Origin: Rhodeus uyekii
Taxonomy: Eukaryota > Chordata > Actinopteri > Cypriniformes > Acheilognathidae
Length of the DNA stretch: 64,000 nt
Reading direction: 5' to 3'
Assembly: GCA_037043235.1 (NCBI GenBank)
Contig: JAWRVZ010000139.1
Coordinates: 1,399,001-1,463,000, forward strand
Part shown: positions 34,759 to 45,612 of the stretch, piece by piece
Position numbering within the stretch: position 1 is the first letter of the stretch
Layout of the letters: every line of letters begins with the position of its first letter
Notes under the pieces: generated by a model
Told to the model about the DNA's origin: nothing
Database searches by the model: none
What the model saw: only the letters and a program-made list of their open reading frames with translations
Position numbers and translations under genes: made by a program

Positions 34759-35806
34759 CTACTGTGAAGACTCATTTCATTATGGCTGTCATAGCGCTGT
34801 GCTGAACTTTTCAGAAGAACAACAATACGTATAAATAGTTGCCTTCCAGGACACAGGGAATAAACACTCAGCTCTGCTGGGCTTGCAACAACACTTCCAA
34901 CATCATGGGTTTGATTCCCAGGGAAAGCAAGAACTGATTCAATGTGTTTCTTGAATGCAATGCAAGTCGCTTTGGATAAACCTGTCTGTCAAAGGCAGAA
35001 ATGTGAAGAAAACTTGGAAATTCTGAACGTACTCAGCATTGTTTCTACACTGCCGTGTTATTTACAACACTTGCGTACACACATACAAACACACATCTGC
35101 AGCTGAAACCTCAGCAGTTATACTTCCTCATTTGCTCTCTAGAATAACGTTTTTGAAATAAATAAATGCTTTCCTTTTTCTGTAGCACAAGCTTTTATGC
35201 TCAGTATGTGTTCCTTAAATCCTTGTGTTAATGAACCACTTCCATGTTCTACTTATTCCATGTTGAACCGCCATACACACAGCTACTCATGACAACACAG
35301 ATTACTTCTAAAATTTAGGACTTTCAGGTGATTAAAATAATCGAATGCTCTGTGTTAACATGAATTATAAATTTTTCATTATGAATTATCATTCTCTCTC
35401 GTTTCATGTATAGTATTATACTTTGTAATGGTGAACAATATTATAGGTCCCCTGTAATGGTCCTTTTGGGCTTTCTTTGCGTTAACAATCTGATGGATTT
35501 TTAAAGGCAGCAGAGGTGAATCCTTCACTGGCTTTGATATCCCACTATCCTGTGCTGAGCTAAAAAATAAAGTTGGCATCTGAAACAAAATCAAACATCT
35601 GAAATTGGTGTTTACAACCAATGCTCTACTGGTTGAGTTACAGGAAAGCTATACTATTAGAAAACAGAAGTGCAATACAAAGCTCAGTGCAAGTAGTTCA
35701 TTGATGCTGCAATTGACGTAGAACTTTTTTCTTTTTACGTTTACGCTTTTAAAACAAACATAAATTGAATCAGTGAAATACACTGAAGCCTATGGTGCTA
35801 CATGTG
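34759..35806. other. Non-coding DNA with SINE pieces
   Basis: A SINE lies at about 34865-34990. A short minus-strand remnant of the same SINE head (tgctctactggttgagttac) lies near 35618-35650. The remainder is AT-rich with no recognisable gene. Confidence 0.5.
34865..34990 (+). mobile_element. tRNA-derived SINE
   Basis: B-box-like gggtttgattcccagg, body gaaagcaagaactgattcaa, and tail (gcaagtcgctttggataaac). Same family as 6204-6362 and 20160-20325. Confidence 0.7.
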
Positions 35807-36377
35807 GTCAAGTCAAGTCACCTTTACTTATATAGCGCTTTTTACAATACAGATTGTTTCAAAGCAGCTTTACATTGGTCACATGAAAACATTATAAACA
35901 AAGTTTGTTTGGCTTAACGGCAGCATTAAAAGAGCAGGCGAATTAATACAATTGATGAATATTAAGTGCTAAGTTATGATTATTGATCAATTTGATTGAT
36001 TGATAGTTTGATTATTATATTGATAATTAAAGTCTAATATTAAGTCTAATTTGGTCCGATTGGAGATGGGTTCATAATCTACACCGGGGAGGGTTTAGTA
36101 GAGTCACGGTCTCCACAGACACTTCAGGGCAGTGCTGTGCTCGTGTCCAGGTGCAGGTCCTTCATCTGATCTGGATATGGTCCGGATACGGCCCGGATCC
36201 AGCTAACCATGGTAACCTCGGAATAAACAGAGAATAATATCAGCATAGATGCCATTCTTCTTCTGATGTATCGAGTACATCAGATGTTATGAGAATGTTC
36301 CCGGTTCCGGCTGACCTAAATTATGCAGCCTAACAATCATTTTACATGATTTGGATAAAAAATGTATGTATAATGTG

Positions 36378-39333
36378 TTATGTGTATGCCAGGTTGAAGA
36401 GATGTGTTTTTAGTCTAGATTTAAACTGACAGAGTGTGTCTGCTTCCCGAACTGTATTAGGAAGACTGTTCCAGAGTTTAGAAGCTAAATAGGAAAAAGA
36501 TCGACCGCCAGCAGTTGACTTTGATATTCTAGGTATTATAAGCTGGTCAGTATTTTGGGATTGCAATAGGCGTGAAGGACTATAATGTGTTAGGAGGTCG
36601 CTCAAGTACTGTGGAGCTAAACCATTTAATGCTTTGTAAGTAATTAGCAAGATTTTAAAATGTATTCGGTGTTTAATAGGAAGCCAGTGCAGGTTTGACA
36701 GAACTGGGCTAATATGCTCATACTTCCTGGTTCTAGTAAGAACTCGAGCTGCTGCATTTTGAACCAGCTGGAATTTGTGTATTAAGCGTGCAGGGCAACC
36801 ACCTAGTAAAGCATCACAATAATCTAGCCTTGAACTCATGAACTAACTTTTCCGCATTTGTCTTTGAGAGCATATGTCGCAATTTAGATATATTTTTAAG
36901 ATGGAAGAATGCCGTTTTACAGATGCTAGAAACATGGCTTTCAAATGAAAGATTGGTATCAAAGAGCACACCCAGGTTTTTAACTGACGACGAAGACTTG
37001 ACAGAAGAGCCATCAAGTGTTAGGCAGAAGTCTAGATTATTACGTGCAGAACTTTTTGGTTTAATAATTAGAATCTCTGTTTTTTCAGAATCAAGCAGTA
37101 GAAAGTTATTAGTCATCCAATTTTTTATATCAGTTATGCATTCTGTTAATTTAGTGAATTGGTACGTTTCATCAGGATGAGAAGAAATATAGAGCTGAGT
37201 ATCATCAGCGTAACAGTGAAAGCTAATGCCATGCTTCCTAATAATTGCACCCAAAGGAAGCATGTATAGGGTGAAAAGCAATGGCCCTAGTACTGAACCT
37301 TGAGGAACTCCATACTGAACCCGTGATCGATATGACATCTCCTCATTTACTGCTACAAACTGATAACGGTCAGATAAGTATGATTTGAACCAGGCTAATG
37401 CAACTCCACTAATGCCAACATAGTTTTCAAGTCTATTTAGAAGGATTTTGTGGTCGATTGTATCAAATGCAGCACTAAGGTCCAGTAACACTAACAGAGA
37501 GATACAACCACGATCGGATGATAAAAGCAAATCATTTGTAACTCTAATGAGAGCAGTCTCAGTACTATGATATGGTCTAAATCCTGACTGGAAATCCTCG
37601 TAGATGCTGTTTCTTTCTAGAACGAAACATAGTTGTGAAGATATTGCCTTTTCTAGAATTTTTGACAAAAAAGGTAGATTTGATATCGGCCTGTAATTAA
37701 CTAATTCTGTAGGATCAAGTTGTGGTTTTTTAATAAGCGGTTTAATTACGGCTAGTTTAAAGGTTTTTGGTACGTATCCTAATGACAAAGATGAATTAAC
37801 AATATTAAGAAGAGGATCTATGATCTCTGGAAGCATCTCTTTCAGTAGCTTAGTTGGTATTGGGTCTAGCATACATGCTGTTGATTTTGATGATTTAACG
37901 AGTTTAGATAATTCTAACTCCCCAATAGCAATGAAGGAGTGGAGTTTTTCTTCAGGGACACTAAAATTTACTGTATTTTGTGATATTGTAGTAGACGGTT
38001 GCATGGTTATAATTTTCTTTCTAATATTATGAATTTTGCAATTAAAGAAGTCCATGAAGTCATTACTGCTGTGCTGTTTTAAAGCATCTGGGGTTGAGGC
38101 TTTATTTCTTGTTAGTTTAGTCACTGTATCAAATAAATACCTAGGGTTGTATTTGTTTTCTTCTAAGAGGGTAGAAAAGTAAGTAGATCTAGCTGATTTT
38201 AAGGCCTTTCTGAATGCAATAGAGCTGTCTTTTCAAGAAATGCGAAAAACCTCAAGCTTAGTTTTTTTCCAGCTCCGCTCCATTTTTCTGGCTGTTCTCT
38301 TGAGGGCCCGTGTGTGTTCGTTGTACCTCGGTGTTGGACTATTTTCTTTAATCTTCTTTAAGCGCAACAGAGCAACAGTGTCTAAAGTGCTGGAAAAGAG
38401 AGAGTTAATAGTTTCTGTTGCAACATCAAGTTCTTCTAGGCTATCTGGGATGTTAAGCAGATGAAACTGATCAGGAAGATTATTTATAAAGCTATCTTTT
38501 GTGTTAGGAGTGATAGTTCTACTATATTTATAACAGGGAGTTAGTTTTTCGACTTTGGCTAATGGTAATCTACACGCAACTAAGTAATGATCTGAGATGT
38601 CATCGCTCTGCTGCAGAATTTGAACAGTATCAACATTGATCCCATGCGACAATATTAGATCTAAAGTATTATTACGAGAATGAGTGGGTCCTGATACATG
38701 TTGTGTAACTCCAATAGAGTTTAAGATGTCTCTAAATGCCAATCCCAATGCGTCTTTTTCATTATCTACATGCACATTAAAATCACCAATAATTATGACT
38801 TTATCTGCAGACAATACTAAGTCTGAGAGAAAATCAGCAAATTCTTTGATAAAGTCTGTATGGTGCCGTGGTGGCCTGTATAGAATAGCCAGAACAAAAG
38901 TTAAACAGGAATTATTACTTGCACTAGATAATTTTACATTAAGGATCATCACTTCAAAAGAATTATATTTAAAATTAGATCTTTGAGCAGTACTGATCGT
39001 GTTACTATAAATTACAGCAACACCTCCTCCTTTACCTTTCAGACGAGGCTCATGTTTATAATAGTAATCTTGAGGGGTGGACTCATTTAAAGTAATGTAA
39101 TCATCTGGTTTTAGCCAGGTTTCTGTCAAACACAGCACATCTAGTTTAAGATCTGTAATTATATCATTTACAATAAGTGCTTTTGAGGAAAGGGATCGTA
39201 TATTCAGTAACCCAAGCTTTATCATTTGTTCATTTGTGTTATATCCGTTCTTAGTTGTTTGTAAATCAATTAATTTTTTACCCTTAAACGGTTTTGAGAA
39301 TTTTTTGTATTTGCCAATTCGGGGAACAGACAC
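36378..39333 (-). pseudogene. LINE ORF2: endonuclease and reverse transcriptase (one stop, one 8-bp deletion)
   Basis: The endonuclease lies in 39333-38233: CLTETWLKPDD, KGKGGGVAVIYS, IIIGDFNVHVDNE and SDHYLVACRLP. A TGA at about 38230 replaces the Trp codon (TGG) seen in the sister copy near 63780. RT continues in the same frame to 36814 with YRPISNLPFLSKILEK, LLDLSAAFDTIDHK, GVPQGSVLGPLLF and the catalytic CYADDTQLY. Near 36838 the frame is lost because one repeat of a short gttcat duplication (8 bp) is missing relative to the sister copy. The C-terminal RT part then reads in another frame from 36839 to 36378. Confidence 0.88.
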
Positions 39334-39469
39334 AGTCTCTATAGAATGATATCTGGGTGAAAGAGTGTGTAATTATGTGTTGTAATTTATCTGACCTCTG
39401 TGACGTGAGACAGCTAGCAGACGGTCGGTTTAGCCAGTTTGTCTGCTTCCTGACCTGGACCCCAGTTAG

Positions 39470-40259
39470 TCAAGGTTTAGCTCTAAGACTATGTGCCAAA
39501 TTACTAGAGAGAAGAGTGGCACCATCCCAGGTGGGATGAATACCATCTCTTTTCAACAGGTCAGGTCTGCCCCAAAAACTTTTCCAATTGTCTATGAACC
39601 CTATGTTATTCTGCGGGCACCACTTAGACATCCAGCCATTGAGTGAGGATAATCTGCTAAGCATCTCATCACTCCTGCGCATAGGAAGAGGGCCAGAGCA
39701 AATTACAGTGCCTGACATCGTACTTGCGAGTTCACACACCTCTTTAATATTAGTTTTAGTGATCTCCGACTGGCGAAGTCGGACATCATTAGCGCCGACG
39801 TGAATAACAATCTTAGAATATTTACGATTAGCCTTAGCCAGCACTTTTAAATTTGCTTTGACATCAGGCGCTCTGGCTCCCGGCAAACATGTGACTATGG
39901 TGGCTGGAGTCTCTATTTTCACATTCCGAGTAATAGAATCGCCAATCACAAGGGCACTTTCAACAGGTTTCTCAGTGGGTGCGTCACTGAGTGGGGAGAA
40001 CCTGTTTGATGTTCTGATCGGAATGGAACAGTGGTTTTTTGACCCACGGTTATGCCGTCTCACAGTCACCCAGTTGCCCTGCTGCACGGGCTCTACAGCC
40101 GGGACCGAACAATGTACAGGGTTTGCTAAGCTAGTCGCATCCAAAGCAGTATCTAAAGCCCTTGCATTCTTATTATCCTCGATTAAAGTTTGGATGCGTG
40201 TCTCTAATTCTGAAATCTTCTCTGTCAGCCAAATATGTCCCTACATTTATGACATGTGA
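39470..40259 (-). pseudogene. LINE ORF1 with SGNH/GDSL-type esterase domain
   Basis: A 224-residue frame (40144-39470) has the hallmarks of the esterase domain found in CR1-like ORF1 proteins. GDSITRN carries the nucleophile Ser, HVGANDVRL is the Gly-x-Asn-Asp block, and DGIHPTWDG carries the Asp-x-x-His pair. In these LINEs ORF1 is an RNA-particle protein with lipid-esterase homology; its role in transposition is unclear. Upstream, from about 40259, a frame with a Cys-x2-Cys half-motif and a predicted coiled coil (KISELETRIQTLIEDN) is joined by a one-base deletion near 40236. Confidence 0.82.
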
Positions 40260-40425
40260 AGCCTTCACAGCTGACAGTTCACCAGTTCACCAGTTGTTTG
40301 ATGTTTGATGAACTCGGGAAAAAAGGCGCCAGCGAGAAAACGCTGTATGCACAATGCTAACGCGTTAGCGCGATAGCACAATGCTAACGCGTTTAGCGAC
40401 TAAGATTAAAGATAATGATTACAGT

Positions 40426-40853
40426 TGTGACGGGTCTCCCATTGCTGTTGCCGACTGGTGGGTGTGGCTGAGAGACTCATCGGGAGAATGATGTACACCT
40501 GGACAGACTCCTTGAGCCAATTATGTGCACCTGTTCCTTCCCCTATTTAAGTTGTCTTAGAGAGTCATGGAGGGAAGATTCAAGGACGTTGAGAGGGAGC
40601 GGCACCTCGTGTTAAACAGCTTCATGAGAATGCTCCCAGTTGTTCGTTCCCATTTGGTTTTGTTATGGTTTCGTTTACTTTTGGATTCTGTCTGACAGAT
40701 TAACATCATTTGTCAGACACTGTAGTTATTTTGGTATTGATTTAATGTTTAATCTATTTTATTATTTATGTTAATAAACCTTATGTTATAAAAAACCTCA
40801 CCAACCGACTATGTCCTCCACTTATTTGTTGCGGCTTTGAGCCAGTCGTGACA
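40426..40853 (+). repeat. Gypsy 5' LTR (young element)
   Basis: 428 bp with AATAAAC near 40772. Differs from the 3' LTR by about one base (gagagggag here, gagagagag there). Confidence 0.93.
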
Positions 40854-40857
40854 AATA

Positions 40858-40870
40858 TGGGGGCTCGTCC
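40858..40870 (+). other. Primer-binding site (tRNA-Pro)
   Basis: TGGGGGCTCGTCC lies four bases after the 5' LTR and matches the first 13 bases of the classical proline-tRNA primer site of gammaretroviral type. The following bases diverge. Confidence 0.7.
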
Positions 40871-41480
40871 AGCCAATTTGATAAAGATTTGACGAAAACT
40901 TGTTCATGTTAATTTATAATAGCGTTTGGGTTGCTTGATTATGTTTGTCTATCTGTTTTGGTTAAAAATAAATTTGAGAGTTAATTTTGGTTTGGTTTAA
41001 AGTAAATGATTTGTTAAAATTCGTTTTTCTTTGATAATTGAAACATTCTGGAGGTTCATAGTGGTTGGTTCAGTGTTTTTGTTGTTGTTGATCGTTTCGT
41101 GGGAGGTTCAAATGGGTAAGTATGGCTTTTCTTTGTCTATTTGAGGGAGGAATTGTTTTGGATTAAGCTTTTCCCTGGTTAGGTTTAGTGGGATATCCTT
41201 AACTGGATGCTCCGATCTTTTTTATTTTAGTTTGTTTTGTTTGTATGGTGAAAGCAGTTGGAGCAGTTGTCTCGGGAACACGTCCGTGTTTTGTAATGGT
41301 GACTCGTCAAAAGGTTGCTATTGCAAGCACTGGGTTATAGTGTATAAAAACCCGCTGCAAGTAACTGTACGAAGACTAGGGTTGAGTTTAGTTAGTTTGT
41401 AAATTGAGTTAGAGGGAATTGCTTATCCAGTTTCTTTCCCTCGAATAGTTTTGTAAATTAAATAGCCTTATATTGTTACA

Positions 41481-43496
41481 ATGGCCTCAAAATTGGAGGA
41501 ATTTGTTAGTGCTCCGTCGGTAGATTTATTGAGTGATTTTTCTAAAGATCAGTTGATAGAACTTGCAACTCATTACAAAATTAACTTATCATGTCAGGAT
41601 AAACGTGTGAAAGATCATCTTAAAACAGTGATAAGGATGGAGTTGATTGATCGCGGAGTTTTAGAATCTCCAATTTTGCAAGAGGAGTCAACTTTTGATA
41701 ATGCGACATCAACACAGTCTCGTTTAACTTTTGAACAACAAAAACAATTGTTGTTAATTCAGTTCGAAATGAAAGAGAAAATGTTAGTTGCACAAAATAA
41801 CATTGAATTACAGAAAATCAAGTTACAACAACAGCAGATTGATTTGGAACGCTATCGTTTGGATCTAATAAGAGACGATAAACTTTCCATAACTGGAGAA
41901 CAGCTACGTGATTCGCCTTCACAATTTGATGTCGTGAGTAATTTGAAGTTGATTCCTAAATTTGACGAAAAAGAGGTTGAGCGGTTTTTTTTATTGTTTG
42001 AACGCGTTGCGGTTGCACGGAGTTGGCCAGATGAAGAACGCACACTTATGTTGCAGTCTGTTTTCACAGGCAGAGCCCAGGAAGCGTATTCCTCTCTTAG
42101 TTTAAGGGACGCTTCTAACTATCAAGCGGTAAAAGCGGCAGTGTTGAAGGCTTATGAACTGGTTCCAGAGGCCTATAGACAAAGATTTAGGTCCTGGAAG
42201 AAAACAGAAACGCAGACATATGTTGAATTTGTACACGAGATTTCGGTTCATTTTAATCGCTGGTGTCTAGCTTCTGAGGTAAGAACACTTGACGATCTAA
42301 AAGAATTAATGATGCTTGAGCAATTCAAGAGTTCAGTTTCAGATCGCGTTGCAACTTACATCAACGAACGTAAACCTGACACCGCATATGAGGCGGCTGT
42401 CATGGCTGATGAATTTTCTTTGACTCACAAGACTGTTTTTGGTTACAGATCTGCTGGAGAGAATTTTCAAAAAGAACCATGGCGAAAATCTGAAGGATAT
42501 TCCAGGTTTGTTCCTGATTCGCCTAGCACACAGTGGCACACGTCTTTTGAAGACGAAGTAAATAGGTGTAACTATTGTCATGGGTTTGGTCACTGGAAAA
42601 ATGAATGTCCATTATTGAAGGCAAAAGCTGATCGTTCTAACATGAAATCTCATAATTTGTCTCCTGTAAGGCCTGTTGCTTTGGCCGTGACTGCCTTAAA
42701 CAATATGCAGGAAAATTACATTCAGAGTGTTTCAGCTTTTACTCCATTCATTACGGAGGGGTCTGTTAGATTGGTAGGTGCCACCAAAAGTGTACCAGTA
42801 AAGATTTTACGTGATACAGGATCATCAGAAACCTTTGTGTTAGAGTCTATATTACCCTTTTCAACTGATTCTTCTACTGGAAGTAATGTGCTGGTTAAGG
42901 GCATTGGTTTGAATGTTATGTCTGTCCCAGTTCATAAAATGATTTTGCAGTCAGAGTTGATTCAGGGAGAAGTGGAAGTAGCTGTTCGTTCCTGCTTGCC
43001 TGTGGAGGGGATACACGTAATTCTGGGGAATGACTTGGCTGGTGATCGTGTCTGGCGAAACGATTTACCATGTCCGAAGACCTTGACACCAGATAGTGAG
43101 GAAAGTTTGACCTGTCCTTCGAATGCGTTACCGTCTTGTGTGATAACCCAATCTATGAATAAAATACAAGATGAGGGAAAACTAAGTCAACCTTTGAAGT
43201 CTGACCCTGGTCCAATTGCAGTCCTTAGTCCACCATTTGAACATCTTATTGTAAATGGTGTTGGGCCATTAAGTCTGTTGGCTGTTCGATTTGCGGACTG
43301 GGAAAAGTCTGATCCGCCGAAAAATTTGTTGTCATGTGTTAGTGATTTTCGTAGAACTTATGTGGCTTGTCAGTTGGCAAATTCTTCTTTAAACGAAGCT
43401 CAAGATCGAATGAAACGATTCTTTGATCTTAGAACAGAGTTGTGTTTGTTTCAACCTGGAGACCCGGTACTGGCGGTGTTCACCGCTATAGGCTAA
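41481..43496 (+). CDS. Gypsy gag-protease fused to integrase remnants (671 aa)
   Basis: An open, undamaged frame. Residues 1-150 include a Gln/Leu-rich coiled coil. About 165-310 is a capsid region (LQSVFTGRAQEAYSSLS, ELVPEAYRQRFRSWKK, ELMMLEQFKSSVSDR) of the type related to the vertebrate SCAN domain. The zinc knuckle CNYCHGFGHWKNEC is near residue 363. Protease has LRDTGSSETF near 442-451, with the catalytic Asp-Thr-Gly. Near 587 an integrase start (PFEHLIVNGVGPLS) jumps to the integrase C-terminal part (RMKRFFDLRTELCLF, about 642). The integrase core and all of RT are deleted; an RNase H tail (KNVTADAL) survives near 43580 outside the frame. The protein could still assemble particles, which is inference. 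Confidence 0.85.
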   Translation: MASKLEEFVSAPSVDLLSDFSKDQLIELATHYKINLSCQDKRVKDHLKTVIRMELIDRGVLESPILQEESTFDNATSTQSRLTFEQQKQLLLIQFEMKEKMLVAQNNIELQKIKLQQQQIDLERYRLDLIRDDKLSITGEQLRDSPSQFDVVSNLKLIPKFDEKEVERFFLLFERVAVARSWPDEERTLMLQSVFTGRAQEAYSSLSLRDASNYQAVKAAVLKAYELVPEAYRQRFRSWKKTETQTYVEFVHEISVHFNRWCLASEVRTLDDLKELMMLEQFKSSVSDRVATYINERKPDTAYEAAVMADEFSLTHKTVFGYRSAGENFQKEPWRKSEGYSRFVPDSPSTQWHTSFEDEVNRCNYCHGFGHWKNECPLLKAKADRSNMKSHNLSPVRPVALAVTALNNMQENYIQSVSAFTPFITEGSVRLVGATKSVPVKILRDTGSSETFVLESILPFSTDSSTGSNVLVKGIGLNVMSVPVHKMILQSELIQGEVEVAVRSCLPVEGIHVILGNDLAGDRVWRNDLPCPKTLTPDSEESLTCPSNALPSCVITQSMNKIQDEGKLSQPLKSDPGPIAVLSPPFEHLIVNGVGPLSLLAVRFADWEKSDPPKNLLSCVSDFRRTYVACQLANSSLNEAQDRMKRFFDLRTELCLFQPGDPVLAVFTAIG

Positions 43497-43812
43497 GTTG
43501 TCAAACCGTTTTCTGTGGTCGCTTACTACGTCAGATTTCTAATCTGAATTACTGGATTACACAATATTAAAGAAATAAAGAATGTAACTGCGGATGCCTT
43601 GTCTTGTATTGATGTGATTTAATTGTTTGAATTTACTCTAATTTTGTCTGTTTCTTTTTTAAGAGTGCTTCTTGGGAACCAGGTTGCTGAAAGTGACCGA
43701 GTTGACGAGATTGGGTAGAATTTACAAGTTGGACTTACTGTTTCCACAGGGAGTATTTGAAGTTGTAGGATTTTTTTTAAGACTCTGTGCTCCCTCCTTT
43801 TTAGGGGGGGTG

Positions 43813-44240
43813 TGTGACGGGTCTCCCATTGCTGTTGCCGACTGGTGGGTGTGGCTGAGAGACTCATCGGGAGAATGATGTACACCTGGACAGACTCCTT
43901 GAGCCAATTATGTGCACCTGTTCCTTCCCCTATTTAAGTTGTCTTAGAGAGTCATGGAGGGAAGATTCAAGGACGTTGAGAGAGAGCGGCACCTCGTGTT
44001 AAACAGCTTCATGAGAATGCTCCCAGTTGTTCGTTCCCATTTGGTTTTGTTATGGTTTCGTTTACTTTTGGATTCTGTCTGACAGATTAACATCATTTGT
44101 CAGACACTGTAGTTATTTTGGTATTGATTTAATGTTTAATCTATTTTATTATTTATGTTAATAAACCTTATGTTATAAAAAACCTCACCAACCGACTATG
44201 TCCTCCACTTATTTGTTGCGGCTTTGAGCCAGTCGTGACA
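43813..44240 (+). repeat. Gypsy 3' LTR (young element)
   Basis: 428 bp, preceded by the purine tract at about 43803-43812. Confidence 0.93.
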
Positions 44241-44244
44241 CAGT

Positions 44245-44394
44245 TTATTAAATAATCTAGTTTTGTATTGTATTTGGCAATAAGAACGAACGTCGAGTTT
44301 AAAATCTAAAATAAAAACAAGTTTATATGACGCAAACAAAAGCAATCCACTCGAGCAAACAGGAAAACAGCCAAAACAGGAAAACAGCCTGTGG
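44245..44394 (-). mobile_element. Probable continuation of the LINE 5' UTR
   Basis: Directly after the Gypsy target duplication, the AT-rich sequence with tcgagtttaaaatc and ctcgagcaaacaggaaaaca is likely the outer 5' UTR of the LINE at 35807-40425, displaced by the Gypsy insertion. A direct repeat aaaacaggaaaacagcc ends it. Confidence 0.45.
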
Positions 44395-45227
44395 TGTATG
44401 TGGTGTAGTTCCTCAAATGTAAGTGTATTGTAGTAATTATTGTCTGTAAGACATTGGTGTTGGTCAGGTCTCAGATTTGGCTTCGGTTTTAAAGAGCACA
44501 GAGCATCTTTCTCCCAGTGGACTGGAGCTCTTTATAAATGCTACCGTATGTCGTCCTCTCTCATTATTATTACTGTCACCGACTGGATCATTTATTTATT
44601 AGAGCGGCCTGTTACCCCTTCAGAGGACCTCACTCCCGAGCCCACCTTCCTTTACTCAGTGCTCCACAGCTAATGAGGAGCCAGACAGACATCGTGACTG
44701 AAAGGAAGGACTGGCGAGAGGAAGTCCCTGGAGAGGAGAACAGGAGCAGGGAAGCCCTCTGAATGATAATTGTAGATTAGTGTCCAAAACTCTAGACCGC
44801 GCTAGTTAAAAAAGGATGTGTGAACGAGTTTGAGTTTACAGAAACATAAACAAGACACATTTTAGGGTCAAAAGCTATTTTAAGCAGTTTATTTAGCTGT
44901 GTATGTAAGTGTTATGAGTCAGTATAGTTTCAGGATTGGAGTTTGTTTATGCATTCGTATTGTATGTAGATAAAAAATATTTGCATACACACAAGTCCCT
45001 TTTAAAAAATGCATAAATGTTGTTGCCTTGATGACACAAAGCATAATATTTTACAAAAAGAATTTGGTTTCACATGAATCAACACTTTCAAACATCAGTG
45101 GAATATAGTTCATCTGATGACTGTATCTGTGTGAGAAGAACTGAGTTTATACATCCACTAGGTTTCACCAAAACATAGAAATGGAGCGAAAAATAGTTGT
45201 TGATGTGTGAAGTTTTCTTCTTTTCTT
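44395..45227. other. Downstream flank and 3' UTR of marco
   Basis: No coding exon recognised. The part next to the marco stop should be its 3' UTR. On the minus strand an AATAAA lies at 44888-44893, about 335 bases after the stop, a plausible polyadenylation signal. Confidence 0.4.
44888..44893 (-). terminator. Candidate marco polyadenylation signal
   Basis: AATAAA on the minus strand, about 335 nt downstream of the marco stop codon. Inferred from position only. Confidence 0.35.
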
Positions 45228-45612
45228 TCAAGCACAGCTAACACCCGCATCTTCACCGTGGCCACAGTTATTAATTCCTACTCCTGCATGTGGACACTCA
45301 AAAATGCTCCTCTCGTTTCCAGTACATGCCAGGTCATCCAGCCAGATTTTTCCAGTTCCTGCAGCACATAAACAGCACTCTGAAAACCATTGCCAGAATA
45401 CCCTGAACCATTACGTAAAACCCCTTCACCACAGAGAGATACATCACCTGCTTCGGCTGTGTACACCTGCGTCGCTCTCTGGTAGCCCAACATCTTGCAC
45501 ACCACCGAACCATCCACAGTGTCAAAACTGTCATCACACACCGTTCCCCACATACTATTGTAGAACACCTCGACTCTTCCACGAGAGGGGCTTCCCACTA
45601 AACGAACCACAG
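45228..45612 (-). CDS. marco: marco exons 16 and 17: SRCR domain
   Basis: Exon 16 is 45448-45612 and exon 17 is 45228-45358. The intron (45359-45447) is only 89 bp and stays partly open, which hides the junction. Spliced, the domain starts VRLVGSPSRGRVEVFYN and has WGTVCDD, VVCKMLGY, IWLDDLACTGNE and CGHGEDAGVSC. Six Cys in the group A pattern. It forms the main ligand-binding head. The stop follows the last Cys by one residue, as in MARCO. Confidence 0.9.

Larger units (their letters stand above)
35807..40425 (-). mobile_element. CR1/L2-group LINE, near full length, with esterase ORF1
   Basis: Minus-strand LINE with a (GACTT)n tail at 35807-35820 and a 3' UTR containing the tatatagcgctttt motif. 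ORF2 (endonuclease plus RT) and an upstream ORF1 with an esterase domain follow. The 5' UTR holds two tandem units of about 25 bp (gcacaatgctaacgcg, about 40350-40396). A young Gypsy element entered this 5' UTR at 40426. The LINE appears to continue at 44245-44390. Sister copies: 61264-64000 and 56113-56636. Confidence 0.85.
40426..44240 (+). mobile_element. Young Gypsy LTR element, internally deleted
   Basis: 3815 bp with two 428-bp LTRs (TGTGACGGG...GTCGTGACA) that differ at about one base, so insertion is very recent. The 4-bp cagt flanks it (40422-40425 and 44241-44244). The primer-binding site matches tRNA-Pro and a G-rich purine tract (aggggggtg) precedes the 3' LTR. Only gag, protease and scraps of integrase and RNase H remain. 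Those scraps are in the order integrase then RNase H, consistent with the Gmr1-like arrangement. Confidence 0.92.

Noticed and set aside
44440..44762. Two overlapping frames of about 75 residues between the Gypsy element and marco
   Set aside because: No recognisable domain, splice context or codon bias; probably chance or 3' flank of marco.
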